DNA of 64,000 nt, from positions 558,001-622,000 of the forward strand of contig NZ_SSOC01000001.1 of the NCBI RefSeq assembly GCF_004801295.1, given 5' to 3'. Under the pieces are notes generated by a model. It made no database searches. It saw only the letters and a list, made by a program, of their open reading frames with translations, and was not told where the DNA came from. The stretch's first letter is position 1. Every line of letters starts with the position of its first letter. Of this stretch, positions 8,810 through 19,572 are shown piece after piece. The position numbers and the translations under genes were made by a program. The DNA is from Pseudothauera nasutitermitis. Its GTDB lineage: Bacteria; Pseudomonadota; Gammaproteobacteria; Burkholderiales; Rhodocyclaceae.

Positions 8810-11800
8810 ATGCCCGGAAAATACCCACCCCATAAACCTTCGTTCCGCTCGGGCCGGCGCAATGCCCGCAGGTTTCGGTCGTTTCCCCTGAACGCAACCC
8901 TGCTGTGCATCGTGGCGGCCTTCCTGCCGGATACGCCTGTCCACGCCCAAGCCCTGCCAGCCGGGGCGGGGGACATCCAGCAGCATGGCGCGCGCGCCTA
9001 CGACATTCCTTCGGGGCCGCTCGCCCAGGTGCTGACCCGTTTCGCGCAGGAAGCCGGAGCGCTCCTGTCGTTCGACGCGGGGCAGCTGCAGGGGCTGCGC
9101 TCGGCCGGCGTGCAGGGCGTTCATTCCGTGGATGAGGGCTTCCGCCAGATACTGGCCGGCAGCGGGCTGGAGGCGATCGCCACGGCGGCCGGCCGCTACG
9201 TGCTGCGCCCGGCCCTGCCGGACATCTCGGCGGAAGGCGGCCGCGATGCCGTCGAACTGAAGAACGTCCTGGTGACCGGCCGCCGCACCCGCGACGAGGC
9301 CGGCCACGACGCCGTCTATGAAAAGGACATCTCCAATGCCTATGTCGATCGCCAGTACATGGAACGCTATCGTGGCGTCTCGGTGGGAGACGTGTTCGCC
9401 GGCGTCAATGGTGTGTACAACAGCGACAACCGCAACGGTGCCGCCCTGTACCCCAACATCCGCGGGCTGTCCGGCAACGGGCGCATTCCGGTCACCGTAG
9501 ACGGCACCGTGCAGTCCATCGACGTATGGATGGGGCGGCAGGGCATCAACAACCGCAACTACGTCGATCCCAACCTGTTCCGCAGCATCGAGGTGGAAAA
9601 AGGCCCGTCGATGACGCGCGGGCTGAAGAGCGGCATCGGCGGCGCGGTCAACATCCGCACCATCGACGCCGACGACATCGTCGAGAACGGCCGCAACTGG
9701 GGGCTGGAACTCAAACTGGGCACCGCCAGCAATTCGATCAAGGACTCCACCGACGCGCACGCCCTGGCCGGCAAGGATTACCGCAACATTCCCGGTGCCA
9801 TCACCGCTGCGCCGATCGGAACTCCAGGGCTGGCCTTTCTCGAACCGCAGATTGAATCGCGCAAGAGGAGTGATACCCGCCTGTTCAACCTGGACGACCG
9901 CAAGCTGTTCCTCGCCGGTGCCTACAAGCACGAGGTCTTCGACGTGCTGGCGGCCTACACCAACAGCCGGCGCGGCAACTACTTCGCCGGCAAGAAGGGC
10001 GCCAGCGACTATCTGCAGAACGAACGCACCAATCCCGCCATCCTCGGCAGCACCAAGGGCATGTACCCCAACATCGCCCGCCTGTTCACGCCCGGCTGGG
10101 AGGTGCCCTATACCAGCACCGATCTGGAAAGCCTGCTGCTGAAGGCCAACTGGAACCTGCCCGACGGCCAGAAGCTCAGCTTCAGCTATACCCGCAACGA
10201 CCTGGCCTTCAGCGAACTTCCCTCATCCATCACGGCGGATTACGTCTACCGGCTGGATTCGGATGCACACCTCGATCTGGGGAAGCGGAACAGCCGCTAT
10301 CCCTTCCCGGCCACCACGGTTGACCAGGATATCTACCGGCTGGGCTACCAATGGAAGCCGGCCGATTCCCGCTGGATCGACCTCGATGTCGGGCTGTGGC
10401 AGACCGACAGCAAGAGCCGGCGCTATCAGAACGGTGACTACACCTACCAGATGAAGGACTGGGACCTGGCCTGGGACAACTGGGTCCGGTGCAACTACGC
10501 CGGAGCAACCTTGTGCACCAACCCGGCGCTGATCGGTACTCCGGAGCCGGCCAAGGGGCCGAATACCGACGACCGGTACACGGTGTTCATCGGCAACGAA
10601 ATCCAGACCCGCTCGACCCGCAGCGGGGTGGACCTCAGCAACCGCTTCCGTTTCTCCGACCACCTGGCGCTGACCGCCACCGCCGACTGGCAACACGAAC
10701 GGCAGAAGGACCACACGCCGGTGGAAACCTCGGTCATGGGCATGGGGGTCTCACCCTCGAAATTCGGCCCCGCTTCAGGACGGCGGCAGGAATACGGCGC
10801 CGGCGCCCTCGTCGAATGGCGGGCCACCGACCGGCTGCAACTGAGCGCCGGCACGCGCTACGGCGCCTACTGGGCCTACGACGACGAACTGGACAAGCGC
10901 CGCGCCGAGCGCGACGAGCTGTGGAAGAGCACCGTGGTGAATACGCACCAGCAACTGCAATACCGTCGCCTGGTGAGCGATGACGAGATGGCGATCATAG
11001 CGGGAAACAATGCCTTGGCCGATGCTGCGAGTGCCGCGTTGATGAACTGGCTGATGGCGACAGGGGGACTGGTTCAGGCTGGGCCGGAGTGGGACGCCTT
11101 CCAAATCGCCGGCGCCGCCAGTGTTGCCGCGCAGCAGGCGTTCAACGACTACAAAACGGCCAACAACATCACCGACAACAATCCCATGGTGGACAGCAGC
11201 ACCGGCCTGCACTGGTGGAACACCTACGCCGCCGTACCGCTGCAGGACGGCAAGCCGGACAGCGGGCAGAACCCCTTCCACAACGGCACCCTCGACATCG
11301 ACGAAACGGTGGACAACCCGCAGGGAGTTGCCGGCACCTACCAGAAGTATCAGCCGAACAGTCACGTTTTCGGCGGCGACTTCATCGGCCGGGCCTCCGC
11401 CGACCCGTGGAAGCGCCCGGAAACGCAGCGCGCGCACGCCTGGTCGCACATGCTGGCGGCCTCCTATCTGCTGGGCGAGCGTGCCAGGGTGTATGCGCGC
11501 TACGCCAGCATGCCGCGCTTCCCGAGCATCCTGGAGATCGCCAACCGGATCAGTGTCGTCGGCGGGGAGTTCCTTTATGACTCGCCGAAGCCCGAGCGCA
11601 ACGATGCCTGGGAGGTCGGCTACACCTACGACCTGAGCGGCCTGCTGCCCGCACTGCGGCGCGCGGACGTCAAGCTGAGCTACTTCCACAACACCATCCG
11701 CGATTTCTACGACCGCACCACCGACATGGCGATGGTCCAGTTCGACCGCAAGGTCATGAGCGGCGTCGAACTGCAGAGCCGCTTCGACACCGGGCGCTTC

Positions 11801-12304
11801 TACGGCGGCCTGGGCGCCACCTGGCGGGAGCGCCAGGAGATGTGCGACAAGGACTACGCGGTGTTCCTCGACCCGTACTACAGCCGCCTGCCGGAATGCA
11901 TGGAAGGCGGCTTCCCCGGCACCCTGTCGTTCGCCAGCATGCAGCCCAGGTACTCGATCAACCTGGACCTGGGCGCGCGCCTGCTGGAGCGCAGGCTCGA
12001 TCTGGGCGTGCGCCTGCGCTACCACAGCAGCACCGAGAACAAGAAGCTCGGACGCCTGCTGCGGCGCTACAACGGCGAAGGCGCGACCTACCCGCTGAAC
12101 ATCACCACCGGCACCATCCGGCCCTATGACTGGCAGCCGGTGAAGCTCATCGACCTGTACGCCGAATACCGCTTCGACCGCCATACCACGCTGCGCCTGT
12201 CGGTGGAAAACCTCACCGACCGCTATTACCTCGACCCGCTGAACCGGGTGGCGGTGCCGGGGCCGGGGCGCACGGTGATGCTGGACCTGGGGTTCCGTTT
12301 CTGA
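8810..12304 (+). CDS. Very large TonB-dependent receptor with STN domain (hemophore receptor candidate)
   Basis: Outer-membrane active transporter of about 1164 aa, well above the usual 650-850. After a signal sequence (about 25-47, ending VHAQA) comes a secretin/TonB short N-terminal (STN) domain (YDIPSGPLAQVLTRFAQEAG, about residues 65-135), then a plug (VKNVLVTG-like region, about 150-310) and a beta-barrel ending in F (MLDLGFRF). An insertion of about 170 residues with helical, polar sequence (about 695-868) sits in the barrel, probably as an extracellular loop. STN domains usually signal to a FecR-type anti-sigma factor, but none is adjacent. Genes for a secreted hemophilin-like protein and Slam follow, so haem from a hemophore is the likely substrate. 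The ATG at 8810 gives a clean signal peptide; an in-frame GTG lies at 8729. Confidence 0.85.
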   Translation: MPGKYPPHKPSFRSGRRNARRFRSFPLNATLLCIVAAFLPDTPVHAQALPAGAGDIQQHGARAYDIPSGPLAQVLTRFAQEAGALLSFDAGQLQGLRSAGVQGVHSVDEGFRQILAGSGLEAIATAAGRYVLRPALPDISAEGGRDAVELKNVLVTGRRTRDEAGHDAVYEKDISNAYVDRQYMERYRGVSVGDVFAGVNGVYNSDNRNGAALYPNIRGLSGNGRIPVTVDGTVQSIDVWMGRQGINNRNYVDPNLFRSIEVEKGPSMTRGLKSGIGGAVNIRTIDADDIVENGRNWGLELKLGTASNSIKDSTDAHALAGKDYRNIPGAITAAPIGTPGLAFLEPQIESRKRSDTRLFNLDDRKLFLAGAYKHEVFDVLAAYTNSRRGNYFAGKKGASDYLQNERTNPAILGSTKGMYPNIARLFTPGWEVPYTSTDLESLLLKANWNLPDGQKLSFSYTRNDLAFSELPSSITADYVYRLDSDAHLDLGKRNSRYPFPATTVDQDIYRLGYQWKPADSRWIDLDVGLWQTDSKSRRYQNGDYTYQMKDWDLAWDNWVRCNYAGATLCTNPALIGTPEPAKGPNTDDRYTVFIGNEIQTRSTRSGVDLSNRFRFSDHLALTATADWQHERQKDHTPVETSVMGMGVSPSKFGPASGRRQEYGAGALVEWRATDRLQLSAGTRYGAYWAYDDELDKRRAERDELWKSTVVNTHQQLQYRRLVSDDEMAIIAGNNALADAASAALMNWLMATGGLVQAGPEWDAFQIAGAASVAAQQAFNDYKTANNITDNNPMVDSSTGLHWWNTYAAVPLQDGKPDSGQNPFHNGTLDIDETVDNPQGVAGTYQKYQPNSHVFGGDFIGRASADPWKRPETQRAHAWSHMLAASYLLGERARVYARYASMPRFPSILEIANRISVVGGEFLYDSPKPERNDAWEVGYTYDLSGLLPALRRADVKLSYFHNTIRDFYDRTTDMAMVQFDRKVMSGVELQSRFDTGRFYGGLGATWRERQEMCDKDYAVFLDPYYSRLPECMEGGFPGTLSFASMQPRYSINLDLGARLLERRLDLGVRLRYHSSTENKKLGRLLRRYNGEGATYPLNITTGTIRPYDWQPVKLIDLYAEYRFDRHTTLRLSVENLTDRYYLDPLNRVAVPGPGRTVMLDLGFRF

Positions 12305-12317
12305 TTTCCGCCTTTTG

Positions 12318-12345
12318 CTGGTTTTCGTGAAAAACCAGATTTTCG
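12318..12345 (+). terminator. Terminator/attenuator-like hairpin between receptor and hemophilin genes
   Basis: CTGGTTTT (12318-12325) pairs with AAAACCAG (12331-12338) around a five-base loop, followed by ATTTTCG. The stem is modest and the T-run short, so partial read-through or an RNA-end stabilising role is as likely as full termination. Confidence 0.4.
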
Positions 12346-12373
12346 CAGTGCTCAACCTCTCAGGAGAAATGGT

Positions 12374-13267
12374 ATGAAGATGACTGTGATTGCCACCGCC
12401 GTGCTGTCCCTCGCCGCCGCCGCGCCGGCCTTCGCGCAGGCGCCCAACGTGCAGGGCGGCTCCTCGAACACGGCCAACGTCCAGGTCGGCCCGTCCGCAT
12501 TTCCTCCCGGATCTCCGACTGGATTCGCCGGAATCCGCATGCAGCGTTCGGATGGAACTTGGTCGGGTTACGTGAACATCGCCGCCGCGCCGATCAACCA
12601 GGTGACCACCTTCGCGACGGCAAATTCGGCGGGACCGTTCTACGCCAATCATCCGGACGGCTACCGCATCGCCCAGGTCTGGTACAACAACCAGAATGCC
12701 GTGGCCAACGTCTACAGCCTGCGCCAGGTTACGTATGCGCAGGCCGCGCCGTGGCCGCAGTTCGGCGGGCTGGTGATCGGCCAGTTGAAGGGCAACACGC
12801 CGGGCAGCGCGGTGTACTTCGGCGAGTGGTCGCCGACCGTGAGCGGCACGCCCAACCAGGGTGACAGCACCGACCTGAACATGGCGAGCAGCGGCCGCAC
12901 CGTGTGGTACGTGGGTGACAACGCCGTGACCAGCATGCCTGCGCTGGTCAACGCACAGTACAGCGTGGTGGGTATCCGCCAGACCGGCGTCGGCACCAAC
13001 CTGCCGTACGCACCCGCGCTCTACACGGGAACCCTGACCGCCAACTATTCCACCAACATCGGCCTCGGCGCGATCACCGGTTCGATCAGCCGCAACGGCG
13101 ACAGCGTGAACTTCCTGGGCACGCTCATCAGCTCCAACGGTACTTTCGCCAATTTCGGCAACACCATCAGCGGCCGCTTCTACAACAATGCCGCTGCGCT
13201 GGCGGGTATCTATACGGGAGGCGGAGCTGGCAACCATATCGCTTTCGGCGGCAGTCGCTCGAATTGA
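12374..13267 (+). CDS. Secreted hemophilin-like Slam cargo protein (hemophore candidate)
   Basis: Exported soluble protein of 297 aa. It has a classical Sec signal (about residues 1-21, AFAQ cleavage) and no lipobox cysteine, unlike TbpB/HpuA-type surface lipoproteins. The C-terminal third (GTLTANYSTNIGLGAITGSI, then NTISGRFYNNAAALAGIY) has the short-strand, Gly-rich pattern of the TbpB-like small barrel that Slam proteins recognise. With a TonB receptor upstream and Slam downstream, it matches the arrangement known for hemophilin (HphA with HphR and HsmA in Acinetobacter). AGGAG lies at a good distance before the ATG. Haem binding is inferred; no haem-ligand residue can be assigned by eye. 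Confidence 0.7.
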   Translation: MKMTVIATAVLSLAAAAPAFAQAPNVQGGSSNTANVQVGPSAFPPGSPTGFAGIRMQRSDGTWSGYVNIAAAPINQVTTFATANSAGPFYANHPDGYRIAQVWYNNQNAVANVYSLRQVTYAQAAPWPQFGGLVIGQLKGNTPGSAVYFGEWSPTVSGTPNQGDSTDLNMASSGRTVWYVGDNAVTSMPALVNAQYSVVGIRQTGVGTNLPYAPALYTGTLTANYSTNIGLGAITGSISRNGDSVNFLGTLISSNGTFANFGNTISGRFYNNAAALAGIYTGGGAGNHIAFGGSRSN

Positions 13268-13292
13268 ATGCGCCTGAAGTGATGTGACATCT

Positions 13293-13320
13293 GGAGGCCG
13301 GCCCGCCGGCCTCCATTTTA
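13293..13320 (+). terminator. Strong GC-rich hairpin between hemophilin and Slam genes
   Basis: GGAGGCCGG (13293-13301) and CCGGCCTCC (13306-13314) form a perfect 9-bp stem with a four-base loop, followed by ATTTTATT. It has the shape of a Rho-independent terminator, or of an attenuator that would keep Slam expression below that of its cargo. Confidence 0.7.
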
Positions 13321-13353
13321 TTCATGCCCCCCTTCTCTGTCAGGGGAATGCCG

Positions 13354-14832
13354 ATGCCTTGCCGCTTTTTCGTCGCACTGGCCGTGCTGCTGGCTGCGTC
13401 GATGACGTCCGCCGTTCATGCGGACGACGACGACACCCGCTTCCTGCTGGAGCAGGCGCGCCGCGCCGCCGAACGCCGCGCCGCGCCGCCAGACGAGTTG
13501 ATTGCACCGCCCGGTTCGCTGGTCTATGAAGGGCGCATCTACGAAGTTCAAACGCGCCTGGAGGAGCTGGAGCCGGCCATCTACATCGCCATCAACAGCG
13601 GGCAGTGGGACCGTCTGGCCGAACTCGTCGGCCGTTATCGCATGCTGCGCGAGCATCGCCCGGCGCTGGCGGACATGGCCGAGGCGCTGCTGGCCCGCCA
13701 GCGCGGCGACCATGCACTGGCGCTGCGCCGCATGCAGGCCGCACATGAGGCCGACCCCGTGGATGTCCGCATCCGCCTGGAACTGGCGCGCCTGCGCTTC
13801 GAGGACAACCAGGACGGCGCCGCCCGTGCGGGGTTTGCGAGCGTGGTGGCCGGCGGCCTGCCGGAAGCGGTGCAGATGATGACGCAGCAGTACCTGCTGG
13901 CGCTGGACGACCGCGCGCGCTGGCACGGCAGCATCGCGTTGGGCATGGGCTACAACGACAACATCAACCAGGCCAACGGCGATTACAGCTGCCTGTTCGA
14001 GTGGGGCGGCTACTGCCTGTTCGAGCGCCGCATGCCCGAGCCGATCGGTTCCGACATGGTGCACTACGAACTGGCGCTGGGCCGCCGCATCCACCTGGGC
14101 GGCAATCACAACCTGCAGATTCGCCCGATGGCCTACGGCAGCCATTACCGCCGCAACGACGGGGCGGACGACGCCCCGATCAAGGATTACAGCAGCAACA
14201 CCACCCTGCTGTACCTGGGCTACAACTGGCTGGATGCGCGCAACAGCATCAGTGCCACGCCCTATGTGGAGCACTACTACCGCAACGGGCATTCCCAGTA
14301 CCTGGCCAATGGGCTGCAGCTGGAATGGCGCCGCATGCTGGGCAGCCGCTGGCAGCTGGGCGGCAGCATGGATGCCAAGCGCTATGACCACACTTCACGG
14401 GGTGCGCGCCTCGCCGCCGATTACTGGCAGTACCAGTGGGGTGTTTCCGCCAGCTACATGCCGCAGGCCAGCACCACGCTCTACGGCGGCCTGGATGCCG
14501 TCCGCAAGAAATACGAGGTCGAGCAGGCGAGCAGCCGGGAACTGGCGCTGCGCGTCGGGGTGTACCACGTCTTCGACGGTTCGGCCGGAGTGTTCGTCAA
14601 TGCGATGGGAATTTTCCGCGCCAGCCGCAACGATGCGTTCGATGGCTTCCTGGGCGAGCGCCGCCGCGATCTGCAACAGGTCTACATCGTCAGCGCCGGG
14701 GTGAATGCCTGGAAGATCGCCGGGATGGTGCCGGAGCTGCGGGTGCGGCACAGCATCAACCGCAGCAATCTGGACTGGGCCTTCGGCTTCCGGCAGACCG
14801 AGGCCAGCTTGATGCTGCGCCATAGTTTCTGA
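13354..14832 (+). CDS. Slam-family surface protein assembly modulator (type XI secretion)
   Basis: Outer-membrane protein of 492 aa that would carry the upstream cargo across the outer membrane. It has a signal peptide (about 1-22, ending VHA). A helical TPR-like N-terminal domain (about 40-190, with ALLARQRGDHALALRRMQAA and PVDVRIRLELARLRFEDNQD) comes next. The C-terminal barrel (about 195-492) has alternating aromatic strands, GYNDNIN after the domain border and a terminal LMLRHSF. This two-part layout and length are those of Slam/DUF560 proteins. The ATG at 13354 is chosen because AGGGGA lies six bases upstream; in-frame ATGs at 13324 and 13348 are poorly spaced. Confidence 0.85.
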   Translation: MPCRFFVALAVLLAASMTSAVHADDDDTRFLLEQARRAAERRAAPPDELIAPPGSLVYEGRIYEVQTRLEELEPAIYIAINSGQWDRLAELVGRYRMLREHRPALADMAEALLARQRGDHALALRRMQAAHEADPVDVRIRLELARLRFEDNQDGAARAGFASVVAGGLPEAVQMMTQQYLLALDDRARWHGSIALGMGYNDNINQANGDYSCLFEWGGYCLFERRMPEPIGSDMVHYELALGRRIHLGGNHNLQIRPMAYGSHYRRNDGADDAPIKDYSSNTTLLYLGYNWLDARNSISATPYVEHYYRNGHSQYLANGLQLEWRRMLGSRWQLGGSMDAKRYDHTSRGARLAADYWQYQWGVSASYMPQASTTLYGGLDAVRKKYEVEQASSRELALRVGVYHVFDGSAGVFVNAMGIFRASRNDAFDGFLGERRRDLQQVYIVSAGVNAWKIAGMVPELRVRHSINRSNLDWAFGFRQTEASLMLRHSF

Positions 14833-15067
14833 GGGCGGTTCCGTGCCGTTCCGCCGGTCTCCCCGCGACAGTTCTCCATCGACGAACCAATCCTCCAGCT
14901 TGGTCCGTGATGCAGCGCCTTGGGGAAGGCTTGGGCGGCAATCGCCCGCAGCAGCGGGGTGATGATGTGGGTACAGTCCGCAACTATTGACTGCTCCAAC
15001 GATCAACGTTAGCATCTACCCTTCGCTGCCCGCGTCCACTACGATATTTGGCGCGGCAGCCTACACA

Positions 15068-15095
15068 AAGCCCCGAAAGGGGCTTTATCTTTTTC
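15068..15095 (+). terminator. Rho-independent terminator-like hairpin
   Basis: AAAGCCCC and GGGGCTTT with a GAAA tetraloop (15068-15087), then ATCTTTTT. It could end Slam transcription, although 235 bases downstream of its stop, or act in the leader of the NYN gene that starts 28 bases later. The rest of the 290-base gap after Slam shows no gene. Confidence 0.65.
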
Positions 15096-15122
15096 TACTT
15101 AACTCCGAAAGGATATTAATGT

Positions 15123-16007
15123 ATGGATCGCTACGCCATCTTCGTTGACGCTGGCTATTTCTTCGCTGCCGGTGCCCAAGCCACCTTCGGCAATCAGACC
15201 CCACGCAAACAAATCGCTTTGAAATCGCCCGCCGCAATGCTGGCCGATCTCTGCGGCAAGGCTTCCCTGGTCGCCGACAGGCTTCCGCTCCTGCGTACCT
15301 ATTGGTATGACGCCATGCCGGGTCCGCGCCTTTCCCTGGAGCAATCTGCGCTGGCCATGCTGACTGGCATCAAGTTACGGCTTGGCGTCCTTAATAGTGT
15401 CGGCGAACAGAAAGGCGTCGACTCCCAAATCGTGACCGACCTCATCGACCTTGCCCGGAACCGGGCCATTGCCGATGCGGTCTTGGTGACCGGTGACGAG
15501 GATTTGCGCATCGCTGTCCAGGTGGCGCAGTCGTACGGCGTTCGCGTCCACATTCTCGCAGCAGGCGATCCATCGAAAAACGTTAGTTCAACGCTACAGA
15601 TGGAAGCTGATTCCGTTGCAGTGCTTGATGCGGACTGGTTTGCTGCACATTTTGAGTTGCTGCCTGCAACGGCGCAGGCGTCCATCGCGGCAGCTCCAGT
15701 TCCAGCTGCGCCGGCCGGTCAGGTTGCAACGCCGGCCACTGGTACGCCAGCAGCCGACGAGATCGGTACGGCCGCCACCGTCGTTATCGAAGCGATGCTG
15801 AAAACCATCGCTCCAGAGCAGTTGGAACAGTTGGTTCAACACTTTTCGACTCAGCAAACCGTTCCTCCCGAATATGATCGGCCCTTGGTTGCGAAAGTGT
15901 CGGTCGCCCTTTCCGGCAGGCGCTTCATTGGCGCAGAGATGCGTCATATCCGCGGGTTGTTCGTGCGTGCGGTAAAAGACCATTCCAGCGCTGCCGAGAC
16001 CACGTAA
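15123..16007 (+). CDS. NYN-domain (LabA/DUF88-like) putative ribonuclease
   Basis: Protein of 294 aa whose first 175 residues are a NYN domain of the PIN-like nuclease fold. The acidic metal-site motifs are all visible: FVDAGYFF near the start, KGVDSQIVTDLIDLA (about 98-112) and VLVTGDEDL (about 120-128). An Ala/Pro-rich linker (about 185-215) joins a small C-terminal domain of about 75 residues, mostly helical, that I do not recognise. Family members cleave or process RNA. No partner gene is adjacent. GAAAGGAT precedes the ATG. It appears monocistronic, with the terminator-like hairpin just upstream. Confidence 0.75.
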   Translation: MDRYAIFVDAGYFFAAGAQATFGNQTPRKQIALKSPAAMLADLCGKASLVADRLPLLRTYWYDAMPGPRLSLEQSALAMLTGIKLRLGVLNSVGEQKGVDSQIVTDLIDLARNRAIADAVLVTGDEDLRIAVQVAQSYGVRVHILAAGDPSKNVSSTLQMEADSVAVLDADWFAAHFELLPATAQASIAAAPVPAAPAGQVATPATGTPAADEIGTAATVVIEAMLKTIAPEQLEQLVQHFSTQQTVPPEYDRPLVAKVSVALSGRRFIGAEMRHIRGLFVRAVKDHSSAAETT

Positions 16008-16176
16008 TCCATCCGGGAAGTGGCGGCGCCGCTTCCCGGCTTGCCCGTAGGCAGAGCTGGCACGGTTGCACAATCCTGCGACCATCCGCAAGGTCGATGG
16101 CTGGGCGAGCGTCGGCGGGTGGAGTGGCCGTGACCCGTGGAGGCGGCCACTCCCTACCGCGCTGAGCGGTGGAGGC

Positions 16177-17508
16177 TCAGCGCGTCCACACCTGCCCGCG
16201 CCGGTCCTCCACGCGCTTGGCCTTGTGGGTGGCGCGCGGCAGGGTGTCGGGGTCGAGGATGGAGACGTGGGCGCCCACGCCGGTGAGCGCTTTCACCTTG
16301 TCCTTCAGGCGTTCGGCCAGTTCGGCGGAGCTGCCGCGGAAGTCGGCGTGGTGTTCGGCTTCGATGGTGAGGCGGTCGAGGTGGTCGACGCGGTCCACCA
16401 CCAGGCGGTATTCGCCGCTGAAGTCGTGGTCCTTGCGCACGATGGCTTCCACGTCGCTGGGGAAGATGTTCACGCCGCGGATGATCAGCATGTCGTCGCG
16501 CCGGCCGTGCACGCCGAGCAGGCGCTGGCTGGTGCGCCCGCAGCCGCAGGGCGCGTCGGTGAAGCTGACGATGTCGCCGGTGCGGAAGCGGATCAGCGGG
16601 CGGGCGCGCTTCTTTAGCGTGGTCAGCACCATCTCGCCGCGTTCGCCGTAGGGTACGTGCTCGCCGCTGTCGGGGTCGATGACTTCGACCAGGATGTGGT
16701 CCTCGGCCCAGTGCAGGCCGTCCTTGTGTTCGCACATGCCGGCGCAGGAGCCGAAGATGTCCGACAGGCCGTAGTAGTCATACACGTCCGCGCCCCACAG
16801 GGCCTCGATGCGCGCGCGGGTCTCGGGGATGGAGCCGCCCGGTTCGCCGGCGACGAAGATGCGCTTGACGGCCAGTTCGGTCTTCGGGTCGATGCCTTCC
16901 TTCTGCGCGGTCTCGCCCAGGTACCAGGCGTAGGACGGCGTGGTCCAGATGGCGGTGGCCTGGAACTGCTTGAGGATGGCGAGCAGACGTTCCGACGGTA
17001 CGGTGCCGGCGTGGATGGTCAGCGCGCCGAGCTTCTGCGCACCCAGTACGCAGGGGCCGCCGATGAACAGCGAGAAGTTCAGCGAGTGGGCGTAGCGGTC
17101 GTGCGGGCGCAGGCCGGAGGACCAGAACTGGCGCGCCTCGTAGTCGATCCAGTCGTCGAAATCCTGCTGGGTGAACGGCGACACCGTGGGCACGCCGGTG
17201 GAGCCGGAGGAGGCGGAGACGTACACCACCTCGCGCTCGGGCACGGCGGCCAGGTCGCCGAGCAGCGGGGCGGCTTCCTGGCGCTCGCGCAGGATCTTCT
17301 TGTCGAGGGTGGGGAAGCGGCGCAGGTCGTCCAGGGTTTTCAACTGGTCGGGATGCACCCCGGCGGCGTCGAAGCTGGCGCGGTAGTAGGGCGAGTTGGC
17401 GTAGGCGTGGCGCAGGTGTTCCTGCAGCAGGCCGAGTTTGAGGGCGTCCCACTCGGCGCGGGATTGGGTTTCGAGTTTTTCGTCCCAGTATTGACGGTCT
17501 TGGCTCAT
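16177..17508 (-). CDS. Phenylacetate-CoA ligase-like adenylate-forming enzyme
   Basis: Cytoplasmic ANL-superfamily acyl/aryl-CoA synthetase of 443 aa, the PaaK length. The N-terminus YWDEKLETQSRAEWDALKL is characteristic. The ATP-binding P-loop is SASSGSTGVPT (about residues 90-100), the adenylation motif is DYYGLSDIFG and the hinge region includes RFRTGDIV. Members convert phenylacetate, benzoate or similar aromatic acids to CoA thioesters. No other paa or box genes are in the window, so the substrate is open. It lies 109 bases downstream of the fatty-acyl-CoA ligase gene on the same strand, probably one operon. The ATG at 17508 is taken from the family's usual start. Confidence 0.85.
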   Translation of the reverse strand: MSQDRQYWDEKLETQSRAEWDALKLGLLQEHLRHAYANSPYYRASFDAAGVHPDQLKTLDDLRRFPTLDKKILRERQEAAPLLGDLAAVPEREVVYVSASSGSTGVPTVSPFTQQDFDDWIDYEARQFWSSGLRPHDRYAHSLNFSLFIGGPCVLGAQKLGALTIHAGTVPSERLLAILKQFQATAIWTTPSYAWYLGETAQKEGIDPKTELAVKRIFVAGEPGGSIPETRARIEALWGADVYDYYGLSDIFGSCAGMCEHKDGLHWAEDHILVEVIDPDSGEHVPYGERGEMVLTTLKKRARPLIRFRTGDIVSFTDAPCGCGRTSQRLLGVHGRRDDMLIIRGVNIFPSDVEAIVRKDHDFSGEYRLVVDRVDHLDRLTIEAEHHADFRGSSAELAERLKDKVKALTGVGAHVSILDPDTLPRATHKAKRVEDRRGQVWTR

Positions 17509-17617
17509 TGCGGCGGCTTTGGTGATCGGCGGGAAAGGGCTAGCCGGTTTATATACGGGCTGGGGTATGTGCGCGGCAAGAATAGATTCGTGCATTGCTT
17601 ATCTGTTTTTCTGCGCT

Positions 17618-19246
<1,629 letters not shown>

Positions 19247-19572
19247 GCATGGACCTCTATCTTCGAAAGACCGGGCGGTTACGACGAAGTATATAAATCC
19301 GGGCGGCCTTCCAAGCGCAGTAAATTTGCATTGATCTGCGCGCATTCTGGATTGCCCGCGGGCGGATTTCCTTCAATTCCCGGGGAGTCCGGCGCTTTCA
19401 CGGCGCATGCGGGGCGGCCGGGAGGAGGTCGCCGGGGCATTCATGCGTTTTGCTGATTACCTATCTATTTTTTCTTGGTTCCCGCGTCCGGCGGGTCTGC
19501 CTAGGATGCGTCGCAAGTGCGCCGTGCCCGGCCGCTTCCCGCATTTCGTCAACAGTGAATCAAGGAATCAGG
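19247..19572 (+). other. Divergent intergenic region between acyl-CoA ligase and ABC binding-protein genes
   Basis: 326 bases without a gene, AT-richer near 19285-19330 and 19450-19475, as expected for promoters facing both ways. No clear operator repeat was found by eye. Confidence 0.5.
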
